A stretch of 12,109 nucleotides of DNA from the NCBI GenBank assembly GCA_002427475.1, contig DIRG01000066.1, positions 8,612 through 20,720 of the forward strand, read 5' to 3'. Every line of letters begins with the position of its first letter. The stretch's first letter is position 1. Below the pieces are notes generated by a model. That model made no database searches, was not told the origin of the DNA, and worked only from the letters and a program-made list of their open reading frames with translations. Position numbers and translations under genes: made by a program. This document shows, piece by piece, positions 5,825-12,109 of this stretch. Origin of the DNA: Mageeibacillus sp. UBA5442. Lineage in GTDB: Bacteria; Bacillota; Clostridia; Saccharofermentanales; DTU023.

Positions 5825-6748
5825 ATGATAGAGAAAAAAGTAAGTGTCGGTGCAGTTGATCTAGCCAATCCTGTCTTGCCCGCCTCGGGCTGTTTTGGCT
5901 ACGGTTTTGAGATGGCGCGACATTACGATATGACTGCTTTGGGCGGCATTGTGTCGAAGGCTGTCACTCTGGAAACTCGGCTCGGTAATGATATGCCGCG
6001 CATCGCTGAGACTCCTTCCGGCCTATTAAACGCTATCGGTTTGGAGAATCCCGGTGTTCATACCTTTATGAAAGTATTGTTGCCGCAGCTGAAGCGCTTC
6101 AAATTGCCAATTATTGTTAATTTGGCCGGCAATCAGTTCTCTGACTATGTGAGTCTTGCCGAGCAGATGGAGGATCCGGCAATCGTCGCATTGGAGCTGA
6201 ATTTGTCCTGCCCCAACGTGAAAAGCGGTTGCATGAGCATTGGCAGCGATCCAAGGGAAGTTGAACGTCTTGTTGCAGCCGTGCGCAAAGTAAGTGACAA
6301 AAATTTGTGGGTGAAATTAACGCCGAACGTTACTGATATAAGAGAGATAGCCGTGGCAGCCGAGGCCGGAGGTGCGGACGCGCTGTCACTGACCAACACT
6401 TTGGTTGGAATGATGATAGACATCAAAACGAGACGCCCCGTTCTGAATAATAATACGGGCGGCCTGTCCGGTCCCGCCATTCTACCTGTTGCTTTGCGAA
6501 TGGTGAGCCAGTGTTATCAAGCTGTCTCTATACCTTTGGTCGGAATGGGTGGCATCGCCTCCGCAGAGGATGCTATAGCTATGATGATGGCTGGCGCCAG
6601 CGCGATACAAGTCGGTAGTAGCAACTTGGTGAACCCGGGTCTGATTTTTTCACTCGCTTCACAAATGCAGGCCTTGGCTGAAAAACTGGGCTTTTCATCT
6701 CTGGCTGAGGTGACAGGCAGCTTGGACCTCTGGTCCAACCGCGATTAA
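5825..6748 (+). CDS. pyrD: Dihydroorotate dehydrogenase, type 1B catalytic subunit
   Basis: The FMN subunit oxidises dihydroorotate to orotate in the cytoplasm and works with PyrK and NAD+. The 307-residue length and the Cys nucleophile in LNLSCPNVKSG (Cys129) identify class 1; the adjacent pyrK marks subtype 1B. Further landmarks are NPVLPASGCFGYG (15-27), SKAVTLE (44-50), TPSGLLNAIGLENPG (63-77), NLAGN (99-103), VKLTPNVTDI (163-172, with FMN-contact Lys164), SLTNT, GGLSGPAI and the phosphate-binding GMGGIAS and QVGS segments. After NVK the usual GG pair reads GC (Gly135-Cys136). The ribosome site AAGGAG overlaps the pyrK stop codon, five bases before the ATG, indicating coupled translation. 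Confidence 0.97.
   Translation: MIEKKVSVGAVDLANPVLPASGCFGYGFEMARHYDMTALGGIVSKAVTLETRLGNDMPRIAETPSGLLNAIGLENPGVHTFMKVLLPQLKRFKLPIIVNLAGNQFSDYVSLAEQMEDPAIVALELNLSCPNVKSGCMSIGSDPREVERLVAAVRKVSDKNLWVKLTPNVTDIREIAVAAEAGGADALSLTNTLVGMMIDIKTRRPVLNNNTGGLSGPAILPVALRMVSQCYQAVSIPLVGMGGIASAEDAIAMMMAGASAIQVGSSNLVNPGLIFSLASQMQALAEKLGFSSLAEVTGSLDLWSNRD
6722..6738 (+). other. Perfect 7-bp inverted repeat inside the pyrD 3' end
   Basis: TTGGACC (6722-6728) and GGTCCAA (6732-6738) are exact complements around a TCT loop, ending 8 bases before the pyrD stop codon. There is no T-run, so it is not a terminator. It could affect mRNA stability between pyrD and the next gene, or may simply reflect the coding sequence. 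Confidence 0.4.
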
Positions 6749-6784
6749 TCATGTAGCGGAAAGCTATTTTGAAAGGAAATTAGT

Positions 6785-7669
6785 ATGACATTGCTGGTTA
6801 AAGAATTATTTTTGACAGGTGCTTTACAGGTAGCTGAGCCCGAAAGACCATTCTGGTATACATCGGGCACCTTTGGCCCCTTCTACATTAATACTCATTA
6901 TCTTTTCGGCGGCGCAGAGGCAGCACAGTCTTTGCTGAAGCAAATTGAAGTGGAGCTGGAAAGCATGCCGACATTTTATGAGCACATTCAAGCTTTGATC
7001 CAAGAGCAATTGCTGCATAATGAAATCTATGCCTGCATTATGGAGCTTACCCTTCAACAGTTGGAGCGGGATTTCGACTTGGCGACTATCGATGTGATTT
7101 CGGGTGGCGAACGTAGGGATTTCTTTTTCTCTCTGCCTTTGGCTGAAAAGCTGCAAAAGCCTCATCTCAGCTTACGCAAGGATGGAGCGGCTTATCTGCA
7201 CACAAGTTCGAATGCAGAGAAGTGGGGCGGCAAATCGGCAAAAGAAGGAAAATATTCCTGTGTCAGCCAACCTGAACTTAAGGGCAAAAATATTCTTCAC
7301 GTGGCTGATATTGTCACATTGGCTTCGTCCTGGCTTGAGCGCTGGCTACCGGCAGTAGAAGAATGTAACGGTTCGATTCACTACGGTTTCGCGATATTGG
7401 ATCGCTGTCAAGGTGGTTTGTCTAGACTAGCGGCGGCAGGAGTTGAGGCAGTAGTGCTGCAAAACACAGATTCTGACTTCTTTAGCGCTGCGGTAGAGGC
7501 GGGGATGCTTAGCCAAGCACAAGCGGATCAGGTTGTAGCTTTTTTACGTGACCCTGCAGCTTATGAGAAGGAGTTACTGGCGGCTCAACCGGAATTTCTG
7601 CTCGAAGAAATTGCTGCCGGAGGCAGAAACGGTGAACGAGCCCGGCTTTATCTTGAGCGCATGGCTTAG
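6785..7669 (+). CDS. pyrE: Divergent orotate phosphoribosyltransferase-like protein in the pyrE position
   Basis: Position in the operon and partial motifs suggest it joins orotate to PRPP, giving OMP. At 294 residues it is much longer than usual PyrE (about 190-215). OPRT-like parts are WYTSGTFGPFYINT (24-37, compare SG..SPxY), RKDG (131-134), and DRCQGG (206-211), which fits the DRxxGG signature of OPRT. The PRPP loop is degenerate: canonical VDDVxTTGxS reads VADIVTLASS (173-182), so the first Asp is Ala174 and the Gly pair is lost, while Asp175 remains. The GG-I-P loop reads SGGERRD (106-112). Two stretches look inserted: a helical one around 55-100 and a loop at about 135-165 in the place of the flexible catalytic loop. 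A C-terminal extension follows 230. I recall similar clostridial proteins with GGERRD, so it is a family and not a damaged gene. The ATG has AAAGG upstream. Activity and exact substrate are inferred. Confidence 0.75.
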   Translation: MTLLVKELFLTGALQVAEPERPFWYTSGTFGPFYINTHYLFGGAEAAQSLLKQIEVELESMPTFYEHIQALIQEQLLHNEIYACIMELTLQQLERDFDLATIDVISGGERRDFFFSLPLAEKLQKPHLSLRKDGAAYLHTSSNAEKWGGKSAKEGKYSCVSQPELKGKNILHVADIVTLASSWLERWLPAVEECNGSIHYGFAILDRCQGGLSRLAAAGVEAVVLQNTDSDFFSAAVEAGMLSQAQADQVVAFLRDPAAYEKELLAAQPEFLLEEIAAGGRNGERARLYLERMA

Positions 7670-7735
7670 ATTAGAGCGGCTTCTGCCTATAAGCTCAAAA
7701 GATGTGTTCTATGCTTCAACTAGCGGGGCGAGCAC

Positions 7736-7764
7736 TTGACCTCGAGAGCAAAGCAGAATATACT
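7736..7764 (+). promoter_or_regulatory. Strong sigma-A promoter for the rimP-nusA-infB operon
   Basis: TTGACC (7736-7741) and TATACT (7759-7764) are 17 bases apart, each one base from consensus. Transcription would begin near 7770-7772, about 60 bases before rimP, leaving a leader that contains the hairpin at 7788-7812. It separates this housekeeping operon from the PyrR-controlled pyr operon. Confidence 0.8.
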
Positions 7765-7787
7765 AATTATGATACTTTTGGTACGGA

Positions 7788-7812
7788 GAAAGAGCGGGGG
7801 TCCCGCTCTTTC
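7788..7812 (+). terminator. Hairpin in the rimP leader: pyr operon terminator and/or attenuator
   Basis: GAAAGAGCGGG (7788-7798) pairs perfectly with CCCGCTCTTTC (7802-7812) around a GGT loop. The stem is 11 bp and its 3' arm ends in a broken T-run (TCTTTCGTTT). It is the only terminator-like element after the pyrE-like gene, yet it lies downstream of the rimP promoter, so transcripts of the next operon must pass it. It may end pyr transcripts, attenuate rimP, or allow partial readthrough. It ends seven bases before the rimP ribosome site. Confidence 0.65.
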
Positions 7813-7832
7813 GTTTGTAGGAGAGATATTTT

Positions 7833-8291
7833 ATGAAAGCTTTATCTGAAAAAGAGAAGATAATCGAGAAAATATCGCCCGTGGCGGAAGCGCTTGGTCT
7901 TGAATTATTAGATGTTGAGACTGAACGAGCGGGCAACCGCTCTATTTTACGTCTGATAGTTGATCGCAGAGGTGGAGTCACCCTTGATCAGTTGGCAGAA
8001 CTGAGCGAGCAGGCAGATCCGATGGTGGAATTCGATTTGAAGATCGATCATTATGATTCCTTCGAAGTGTCGTCCCCGGGTCTCGACCGTCCGTTGAAGG
8101 AGATGTCAGATTTCATCAGATATGAAGGCGAAATCGTCAGCGTAAAGCTCTACGCCGCAGTTAACGGGCAAAAAGTATTTATCGGTCCGCTAGTATTTAC
8201 TGAAGATGAGGTCGGCATTGAACAAGATGGGGAAAATATTTTGTTCCCCCTGAACAAAGTAGCGCACATTAAGCGTGAGGTTGTTTTTTAA
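7833..8291 (+). CDS. rimP: Ribosome maturation factor RimP
   Basis: RimP assists late assembly of the 30S ribosomal subunit. The 152-residue length is standard. The signature EVSSPGLDRPLK (78-89) is fully conserved, and the N-terminal alpha-beta domain shows LGLELLDVE (21-29) and LRLIVDRRGGVTLD (39-52). The C-terminal part (from about 92) is the small SH3-like barrel. ATG is preceded by AGGAGAG. It is the first gene of the rimP-nusA-ylxR-ylxQ-infB operon, a conserved arrangement; the nusA start is 45 bases after its stop. Confidence 0.97.
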   Translation: MKALSEKEKIIEKISPVAEALGLELLDVETERAGNRSILRLIVDRRGGVTLDQLAELSEQADPMVEFDLKIDHYDSFEVSSPGLDRPLKEMSDFIRYEGEIVSVKLYAAVNGQKVFIGPLVFTEDEVGIEQDGENILFPLNKVAHIKREVVF

Positions 8292-8324
8292 GATAATTAA
8301 CTTGCACATTTGCAGGATGGTATT

Positions 8325-8331
8325 AAAGGAG
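8325..8331 (+). promoter_or_regulatory. Ribosome binding site that fixes the ATG start of nusA
   Basis: AAAGGAG is five bases before ATG at 8337. The reading frame is open further upstream to a TTG at 8310, but that codon has no ribosome site, and the ATG gives the usual NusA N-terminus (MNREFIEALNLL). Confidence 0.85.
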
Positions 8332-8336
8332 TATAT

Positions 8337-9782
8337 ATGAATCGGGAATTTATTGAAGCCCTGAATTTATTAAAAAAAGAACGCGGTATCGATACCGAGA
8401 CCCTCTTGGAAGCAATTGAAGAGGCGTTGGTCGCTGCCTATCGCCGCGAATTTGTTATTCGCATTAAGGATAGAGACCGCGGTGAGCGTCAGGAAGATGA
8501 GTTTGAAGAAGAGCGTGACGACGGTATCACTGCACATATTGACAGAGAGACCGGCGAGATGCGCGTCTATCAGCCCATCACCGTAGTAGAAGAAGTAGAA
8601 GATCCCAATTCAGAGATTTCTTTAGAAGAGGCTTTAGCCTTATCCGATGAGCTGGAGTTGGGCGACCAATTGGTGCGGGAAGTTGACCCGGCCGATTTCG
8701 GACGTCTGGCTGCACAAACTGCAAAGAGTGTAATTAATCAGCGTCTTTCTCAGGCGGAGAAAGAGAGAATTCACGAAGAGTTTTCTGATCGTGTGGGCGG
8801 TCTGGCTACCGGCGTGGTTCAGCGCAAGGATCGCAGTGAAGTAACTGTGGATATCGATCGCGCGGAAGCGGTCTTGCCGTACAGCCAGCAGTCAAAACTC
8901 GACAATTACCGCTTTAACCAGAGAATGCGCTTTTTCATTCTTAAGGTTGACGAGCGCCGCAATCGCCCGATCGTGATTGTCTCCCGCAGCCATCCGGACC
9001 TGGTGCGCCGTATTTTTGAGCAGGAAGCTCCGGAAATCGGTTCCGGCGTAGTTGAAATTGTCAGCATCGCCAGAGAAGCCGGTTCACGCACCAAGATGGC
9101 CGTAATCAGCAACGATCCTAACGTCGACCCTGTTGGGGCTTGCGTTGGACAGCGCGGCATGAGAGTTCAGGCTGTAATTGATGAGTTAAACGGTGAGAAA
9201 ATTGATATAATTGCTTGGGATCCGGATGTTCAGACTTATGTCAGCAACGCCCTGTCTCCGGCCAAAGTTATTCGTGTCATTCTGGAAGAAGAAGAGAAGA
9301 GTGCTCGTGTAATTGTTGCAGACCATCAGCTTTCGCTGGCAATCGGTAAGGAAGGGCAGAACGCCCGTCTTGCCGCCAAACTGACCGGCTGGAAGATAGA
9401 CATCAAGAGCGAATCACAGTATCGTGAAATGATAGAAGCAACTTGGTTGCCCGGCTTTGACGAGGCAGTCGCGGCTGATGAAGCCGAGCGTTACGACCTT
9501 GAGGAAGGTTTTGAAGAAGACTTTGATCCTGCAGATGAGACATTGTTGGAGGCAACAGGTCCGGTTGGAGAGCGTGAAGCTATAGATTTCTTTGACAATC
9601 TGGAACAGGCATTAGACGATATAGCGGATGATGAGTCGACTGTTGAAGAAGTTGAAGACTTCGCCGACGAGGACGAAGCCGAAATCTACGAGGATGAAGC
9701 CGAAACCGACGACGAAGCCGAAGCCGAAACCGACGACGAAGAACTTGCAGAAGAAGAAGTCGTAGAGGAACTTGAGAACTAG
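8337..9782 (+). CDS. nusA: Transcription termination/antitermination factor NusA with long acidic tail
   Basis: NusA binds RNA polymerase and nascent RNA and modulates pausing, intrinsic termination and antitermination. From the ATG at 8337 it has 481 residues. In order: the polymerase-binding N-terminal domain (about 1-150), an S1 domain (about 153-217), KH1 with GACVGQRGMRVQAVIDELNG (267-286) and EKIDIIAWDPD (287-297), and KH2 with LAIGKEGQNARLAAKLTG (334-351). After KH2, B. subtilis NusA stops soon (371 residues). Here about 110 more residues follow, of which the last 60 are mostly Asp and Glu with Ala. The N-terminal domain also carries an acidic insertion (about 46-63). The tail is coded partly by a 21-base direct repeat. 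It is unlike the E. coli acidic repeat domains and looks like a disordered polyanion. The TTG at 8310 is a less likely start. Confidence 0.96.
   Translation: MNREFIEALNLLKKERGIDTETLLEAIEEALVAAYRREFVIRIKDRDRGERQEDEFEEERDDGITAHIDRETGEMRVYQPITVVEEVEDPNSEISLEEALALSDELELGDQLVREVDPADFGRLAAQTAKSVINQRLSQAEKERIHEEFSDRVGGLATGVVQRKDRSEVTVDIDRAEAVLPYSQQSKLDNYRFNQRMRFFILKVDERRNRPIVIVSRSHPDLVRRIFEQEAPEIGSGVVEIVSIAREAGSRTKMAVISNDPNVDPVGACVGQRGMRVQAVIDELNGEKIDIIAWDPDVQTYVSNALSPAKVIRVILEEEEKSARVIVADHQLSLAIGKEGQNARLAAKLTGWKIDIKSESQYREMIEATWLPGFDEAVAADEAERYDLEEGFEEDFDPADETLLEATGPVGEREAIDFFDNLEQALDDIADDESTVEEVEDFADEDEAEIYEDEAETDDEAEAETDDEELAEEEVVEELEN
9696..9740 (+). repeat. 21-base tandem-like repeat in the nusA acidic tail
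   Basis: The same 21 bases occur at 9696-9716 and 9720-9740, three bases apart, and each encodes EAETDDE. A related shorter copy starts at 9675. The repeats keep the frame, so slippage could lengthen or shorten the polyacidic tail without breaking the gene. Confidence 0.8.
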
Positions 9783-9792
9783 AGGTGATATA

Positions 9793-10077
9793 ATGCGCGC
9801 GAAACCGCAAAGAACCTGTGTAGCCTGTCGTCGAAAAGGTGATCAAGCCACATTTTTGCGAATAGTAGCCGCAGCCGACGGTCGGATAGGGTTAAACCCC
9901 GCTGCTCGTCTGCAAGGGCGTAGCGCGTATATATGCAGAAACCTAAACTGTTACGAGCTTGCCTTGAAAAATCGCTCATTGGAGCGGTCACTAAGGCGAC
10001 AGATACCAGAAGAGATTCTGCAAGAACTTAAAGAACTAATTGAAGTAGAAGATAAAAAGCGAAAGGAGCTTGTTTGA
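9793..10077 (+). CDS. ylxR: YlxR family RNA-binding protein
   Basis: This 94-residue basic protein belongs to the YlxR family found in nusA-infB operons; recent work on the B. subtilis member links it to RNase P and calls it RnpM. The family signature is at the N-terminus: PQRTCVACRRKGD (5-17) with Cys9 and Cys12, then FLRIV (21-25), and GRSAYIC (42-48). The C-terminus is a charged helix (about 72-92). The start chosen is ATG at 9793, with GAGGTGAT just upstream overlapping the nusA stop. An in-frame TTG at 9772 lies inside nusA and would add seven residues with no family match. It overlaps ylxQ by four bases. Confidence 0.93.
   Translation: MRAKPQRTCVACRRKGDQATFLRIVAAADGRIGLNPAARLQGRSAYICRNLNCYELALKNRSLERSLRRQIPEEILQELKELIEVEDKKRKELV
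10062..10068 (+). promoter_or_regulatory. Ribosome binding site that fixes the TTG start of ylxQ
   Basis: AAAGGAG lies five bases before TTG at 10074-10076, inside the end of ylxR. The next ATG in frame (10092) is too far from any ribosome site and would trim the conserved N-terminal helix. Confidence 0.75.
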
Positions 10078-10403
10078 AGTATTATCTACGCATGATGGGA
10101 CTGGCGCGTCGAGCCAACGAAGTTATTTTGGGTATCGATCGCATCGAAGCAGCATTGAAGAAAAATTTTCAGGGCAGCATCTTTTTAGCCAAAGATATCG
10201 GAGCCTCATCACGCAAAAAGATACTTAAGTTAGTAGAACACTCAGACAAGATCCATTTAAGAGAATTGCCGGATAGTAAGGAAGAACTGGGAGCAGCCCA
10301 GGGAATAAATTCCTGCGTGGCGATTGCAATAAAAATAGGAACATTAGAACAAACCATTCGAGATGCAGTTGATAAAGCTGCGTTAGTCGAAGAGGGAGGT
10401 TAG
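10074..10403 (+). CDS. ylxQ: YlxQ, L7Ae/L30e-family RNA-binding protein
   Basis: This 109-residue protein belongs to the L7Ae/L30e/S12e/Gadd45 family; members bind kink-turn-like RNA, and YlxQ is thought to be ribosome or RNase P associated. Its landmarks are LRMMGLARRANEVILGID (5-22), the strand SIFLAKDIGASSRKKI (35-50, the RNA-contact segment) and AAQGINSCVAIAI (74-86). TTG initiation overlaps the ylxR stop by four bases, indicating coupling. The infB start follows its stop after six bases, with AGGGAGG (10393-10399) lying within the end of ylxQ. Confidence 0.92.
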   Translation: MKYYLRMMGLARRANEVILGIDRIEAALKKNFQGSIFLAKDIGASSRKKILKLVEHSDKIHLRELPDSKEELGAAQGINSCVAIAIKIGTLEQTIRDAVDKAALVEEGG

Positions 10404-10409
10404 CAATAT

Positions 10410-12109
10410 ATGATTAAAAGAGAAGAAGCAGATTCTGGACTCAGAGCAGGTTTTATAACAGAAGAAGAAGCTCTGCGTCAGCAGATGCAACACGAGGTGG
10501 AAGCTCCACCGGAAGAAGAAATTGACGAAACTCCCGTCGAAGACGTGGAGGAGACTCAAGCTGCTTTACCTGATCCTGCCCTCGAATTGAAGTCTTTATC
10601 AGGTCCCGGATCGACCGTGGAAATGAAAGGGATCTCCGGAAAGAATATTACCGGCGTAATTAAAGTTGTCAAAAAGAACAAGAAGCCCGCCGATTCTACC
10701 GATAAAACAGAAACAGATAAGGAAAAGGCTAAACCGGTTGAGGAAGCTGTGGAGAAAAAGGAAACCCCTGCAGTTGCCAAAGAAACCGTCGCCGATGTTG
10801 ATTCAGTGCAGACAGTAGATACAGCAGCCACAGTAAAAGCTGCTGAAGTTAGCAGCGCGAAAAAAGAAGACATCAAGAAGACCGTTGCTAAACCCGCCGC
10901 CAAAAAAGCGGCTGCCGCCAAACCGGCTGCCAAGGAGGCGACTGAACAGCAAGTTGTCCAGCCTGAAGAAGTTAAAGAGACTAAGAAGGCCAAAGCAGTT
11001 AAAGAAATTAAAGAAATTAAAGAAGTTAAAGAAGCCAAAAAGCCTGAAACAAGCGCAAAAACTGATGTTGCTGAGAAAAAAGTTACAGCAGCACCTGAGA
11101 AAAAGGCTCCTGCCGTCAGCGTGGAAGCAAAGAGTGAAACTCCCGCCGCCGCGACTAAGACTGAAGATAGTAAAAAAGCTGAAGATGTCAGCGCTAAGAA
11201 AACAAAGCCAGCGGAGGAAAGCAAAGAGTTGGAACATTTTGAAGAGGCAGCACGTATAGCGGAGCTGTCACGACCCCTGACGCAACAGGTTAAAGCGGTT
11301 GAACCGAAGAAACCTGTAGCGAAGAAGAAACAAGCTGAGCCTCAGCAGGTGAAACCGCGTATCAGGCCACAACAAGGAAATTACGTCGGCAAGGATGCCG
11401 ATCGTCCTTTGGCTGAGCGCAGACAGGCTGAACGTAGGCGAGATCGCCAACAAGACGGACGCCCGCAGCAGGGTAGACCTGCAGACAGATCCAGACCTCA
11501 GGCCGGCAGAACAGACGGCAGACCTGCGGCAAGGACCAGTCCTGATCGTGGCCGCACAAGTCAGCGTCCATCTACCCAGCGCCCATCTACCCAACGCCCA
11601 GCTGCCCAGCGTCCACCTGTTGAGCCTGTGAAACCTGAAGTTATCGAGAAGGATATCTCTCGTAAGACATATGCTCAAAAGCATAAAGATCAGGAACGCA
11701 GACATCGCGCTGAACGTGAACGCGATCAACAACGTGAGCGTCAGGAAGCATTGGCTCTTGAGCGGAAACAGCGCCTTGAAGCAAGAGCTGAAAAAGAACG
11801 CAAAGCCGCACAAGTTTCAAAAGTTGTCCTGCCTGAAAGCTTGACCGTAAAAGAATTGGCAGAGGCTTTGAAGAAGACCACAGCTGATGTAATCATGAAA
11901 TTAATGGAGCTTGGTGTAATGGCGACCATTAACCAAGAAGTTGATTTTGACACTGCAACAATTATTGCAGGAGAATTTAATATAGAGACCGAACAGTTGG
12001 TTGAAGTATCTGAAGAGGATATCCTCTTTGATGAGACCCCCGACAAAGAAGAAGATCTTGTATCTCGTCCGCCGGTTGTGGTTGTTATGGGACACGTTGA
12101 CCATGGTAA
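10410..12109 (+). CDS. infB: Translation initiation factor IF-2, N-terminal part (cut by window end)
   Basis: IF-2 is the GTPase that brings fMet-tRNA to the 30S subunit and joins the 50S. The frame is open from ATG 10410 to the last base: 566 whole codons plus two bases. It ends inside the G1 motif, GHVDHGK, starting at residue 561. Before it comes one IF2_N module (about 472-526, LPESLTVKELAEALKK) and an acidic linker. The first roughly 470 residues are low complexity: acidic (18-50), then Lys/Ala/Glu/Pro rich (90-290), Arg/Gln/Pro rich with a QRPST repeat (385-402), then a highly charged helix (about 410-470). The extreme N-terminus (MIKREEADSGLRAGF) does not show the IF2_N-like module seen at the start of Bacillus IF-2. 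Spacing from AGGGAGG to ATG is ten bases. Apparent minus-strand frames here are shadows of its biased composition. Confidence 0.95.
   Translation, partial: MIKREEADSGLRAGFITEEEALRQQMQHEVEAPPEEEIDETPVEDVEETQAALPDPALELKSLSGPGSTVEMKGISGKNITGVIKVVKKNKKPADSTDKTETDKEKAKPVEEAVEKKETPAVAKETVADVDSVQTVDTAATVKAAEVSSAKKEDIKKTVAKPAAKKAAAAKPAAKEATEQQVVQPEEVKETKKAKAVKEIKEIKEVKEAKKPETSAKTDVAEKKVTAAPEKKAPAVSVEAKSETPAAATKTEDSKKAEDVSAKKTKPAEESKELEHFEEAARIAELSRPLTQQVKAVEPKKPVAKKKQAEPQQVKPRIRPQQGNYVGKDADRPLAERRQAERRRDRQQDGRPQQGRPADRSRPQAGRTDGRPAARTSPDRGRTSQRPSTQRPSTQRPAAQRPPVEPVKPEVIEKDISRKTYAQKHKDQERRHRAERERDQQRERQEALALERKQRLEARAEKERKAAQVSKVVLPESLTVKELAEALKKTTADVIMKLMELGVMATINQEVDFDTATIIAGEFNIETEQLVEVSEEDILFDETPDKEEDLVSRPPVVVVMGHVDHG
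10998..11033 (+). repeat. Four 9-base repeats in infB coding (V/I)KE
   Basis: GTTAAAGAA, ATTAAAGAA, ATTAAAGAA and GTTAAAGAA stand in tandem, coding residues 197-208 of IF-2. The strict unit at DNA level suggests recent slippage-driven expansion in a disordered region where length is tolerated. Confidence 0.85.
11562..11615 (+). repeat. 15-base tandem repeat in infB coding QRPST/QRPAA
   Basis: CAGCGTCCATCTACC, CAGCGCCCATCTACC and CAACGCCCAGCTGCC follow each other, and a partial fourth copy ends at 11615. They code residues 385-402, a proline- and arginine-rich strip just before the charged helix. All units are in frame with infB. Confidence 0.85.

Noticed and set aside
6754..6770. TAGC-GGAAA-GCTA followed by TTTT between pyrD and the pyrE-like gene, as a terminator
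   Set aside because: The stem is only four pairs with half GC and the T-run is four bases; too weak to stop transcription in the middle of an operon.
7548..7739. Plus-strand small frame at the end of the pyrE-like gene and into the following gap
   Set aside because: It overlaps coding sequence in another frame, has no ribosome site, and shows no recognisable features.
8310..8336. Upstream TTG start for nusA adding nine residues
   Set aside because: No ribosome site precedes it, and AAAGGAG is five bases from the ATG at 8337, which gives the typical NusA N-terminus.
9772..9792. TTG start for ylxR inside the end of nusA
   Set aside because: The added residues do not match the family, and GAGGTGAT serves the ATG at 9793.
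10556..11237. Long overlapping minus-strand reading frames rich in Leu, Phe, Ser and Ala
   Set aside because: They are antisense shadows of the Lys/Ala/Glu-rich infB N-terminus; they have no ribosome sites and no recognisable domains, while the plus-strand infB frame stays open to the P-loop.

Overview
The window reads as a low-to-mid GC Gram-positive chromosome, most likely a clostridial Firmicute. The evidence is a PyrR-type RNA attenuator, a type 1B dihydroorotate dehydrogenase paired with PyrK, a nusA operon carrying ylxR and ylxQ, strong AGGAGG-like ribosome binding sites with some GTG/TTG starts, and a small PilT-like P-loop protein of a kind I recall from clostridia. Nothing here allows a species call. 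There are no tRNA, rRNA, CRISPR or insertion-sequence features.

Layout. Positions 1-60 hold a near-perfect palindrome and a strong hairpin that can act as a terminator. Positions 113-1011 (minus strand) carry mscL (mechanosensitive channel) and, upstream of it, a 139-residue P-loop ATPase. A 278-base divergent region (1012-1289) follows. It contains a good sigma-A promoter and a complete PyrR attenuator: binding loop, antiterminator and terminator can all be drawn, and are mutually exclusive. Positions 1290-7669 (plus strand) are one tight pyrimidine operon, pyrR-pyrB-pyrC-pyrF-pyrK-pyrD-pyrE-like. Positions 7670-7832 hold a near-consensus promoter and a hairpin leader. Positions 7833-12109 carry rimP-nusA-ylxR-ylxQ-infB, with infB cut by the window end inside its P-loop (G1) motif.

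How the genes work together. The pyr operon covers aspartate carbamoyltransferase, dihydroorotase, dihydroorotate dehydrogenase (PyrD plus PyrK), orotate phosphoribosyltransferase and OMP decarboxylase: every step of UMP synthesis except carbamoyl phosphate synthesis (no carAB here). PyrR with UMP would bind the leader RNA and shut the operon off. The second operon couples ribosome maturation (RimP), transcription elongation and termination (NusA), two small RNA-binding proteins (YlxR, YlxQ) and initiation factor IF-2.

The most unusual element is the gene in the pyrE position. It encodes a 294-residue, strongly divergent phosphoribosyltransferase with a degenerate PRPP loop and two insertions, and no canonical pyrE is present in the window. 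Other points of interest are the single three-state PyrR switch that starts almost at the first transcribed base, the rimP leader hairpin, a long acidic NusA tail, and an IF-2 with a very long repetitive N-terminus.
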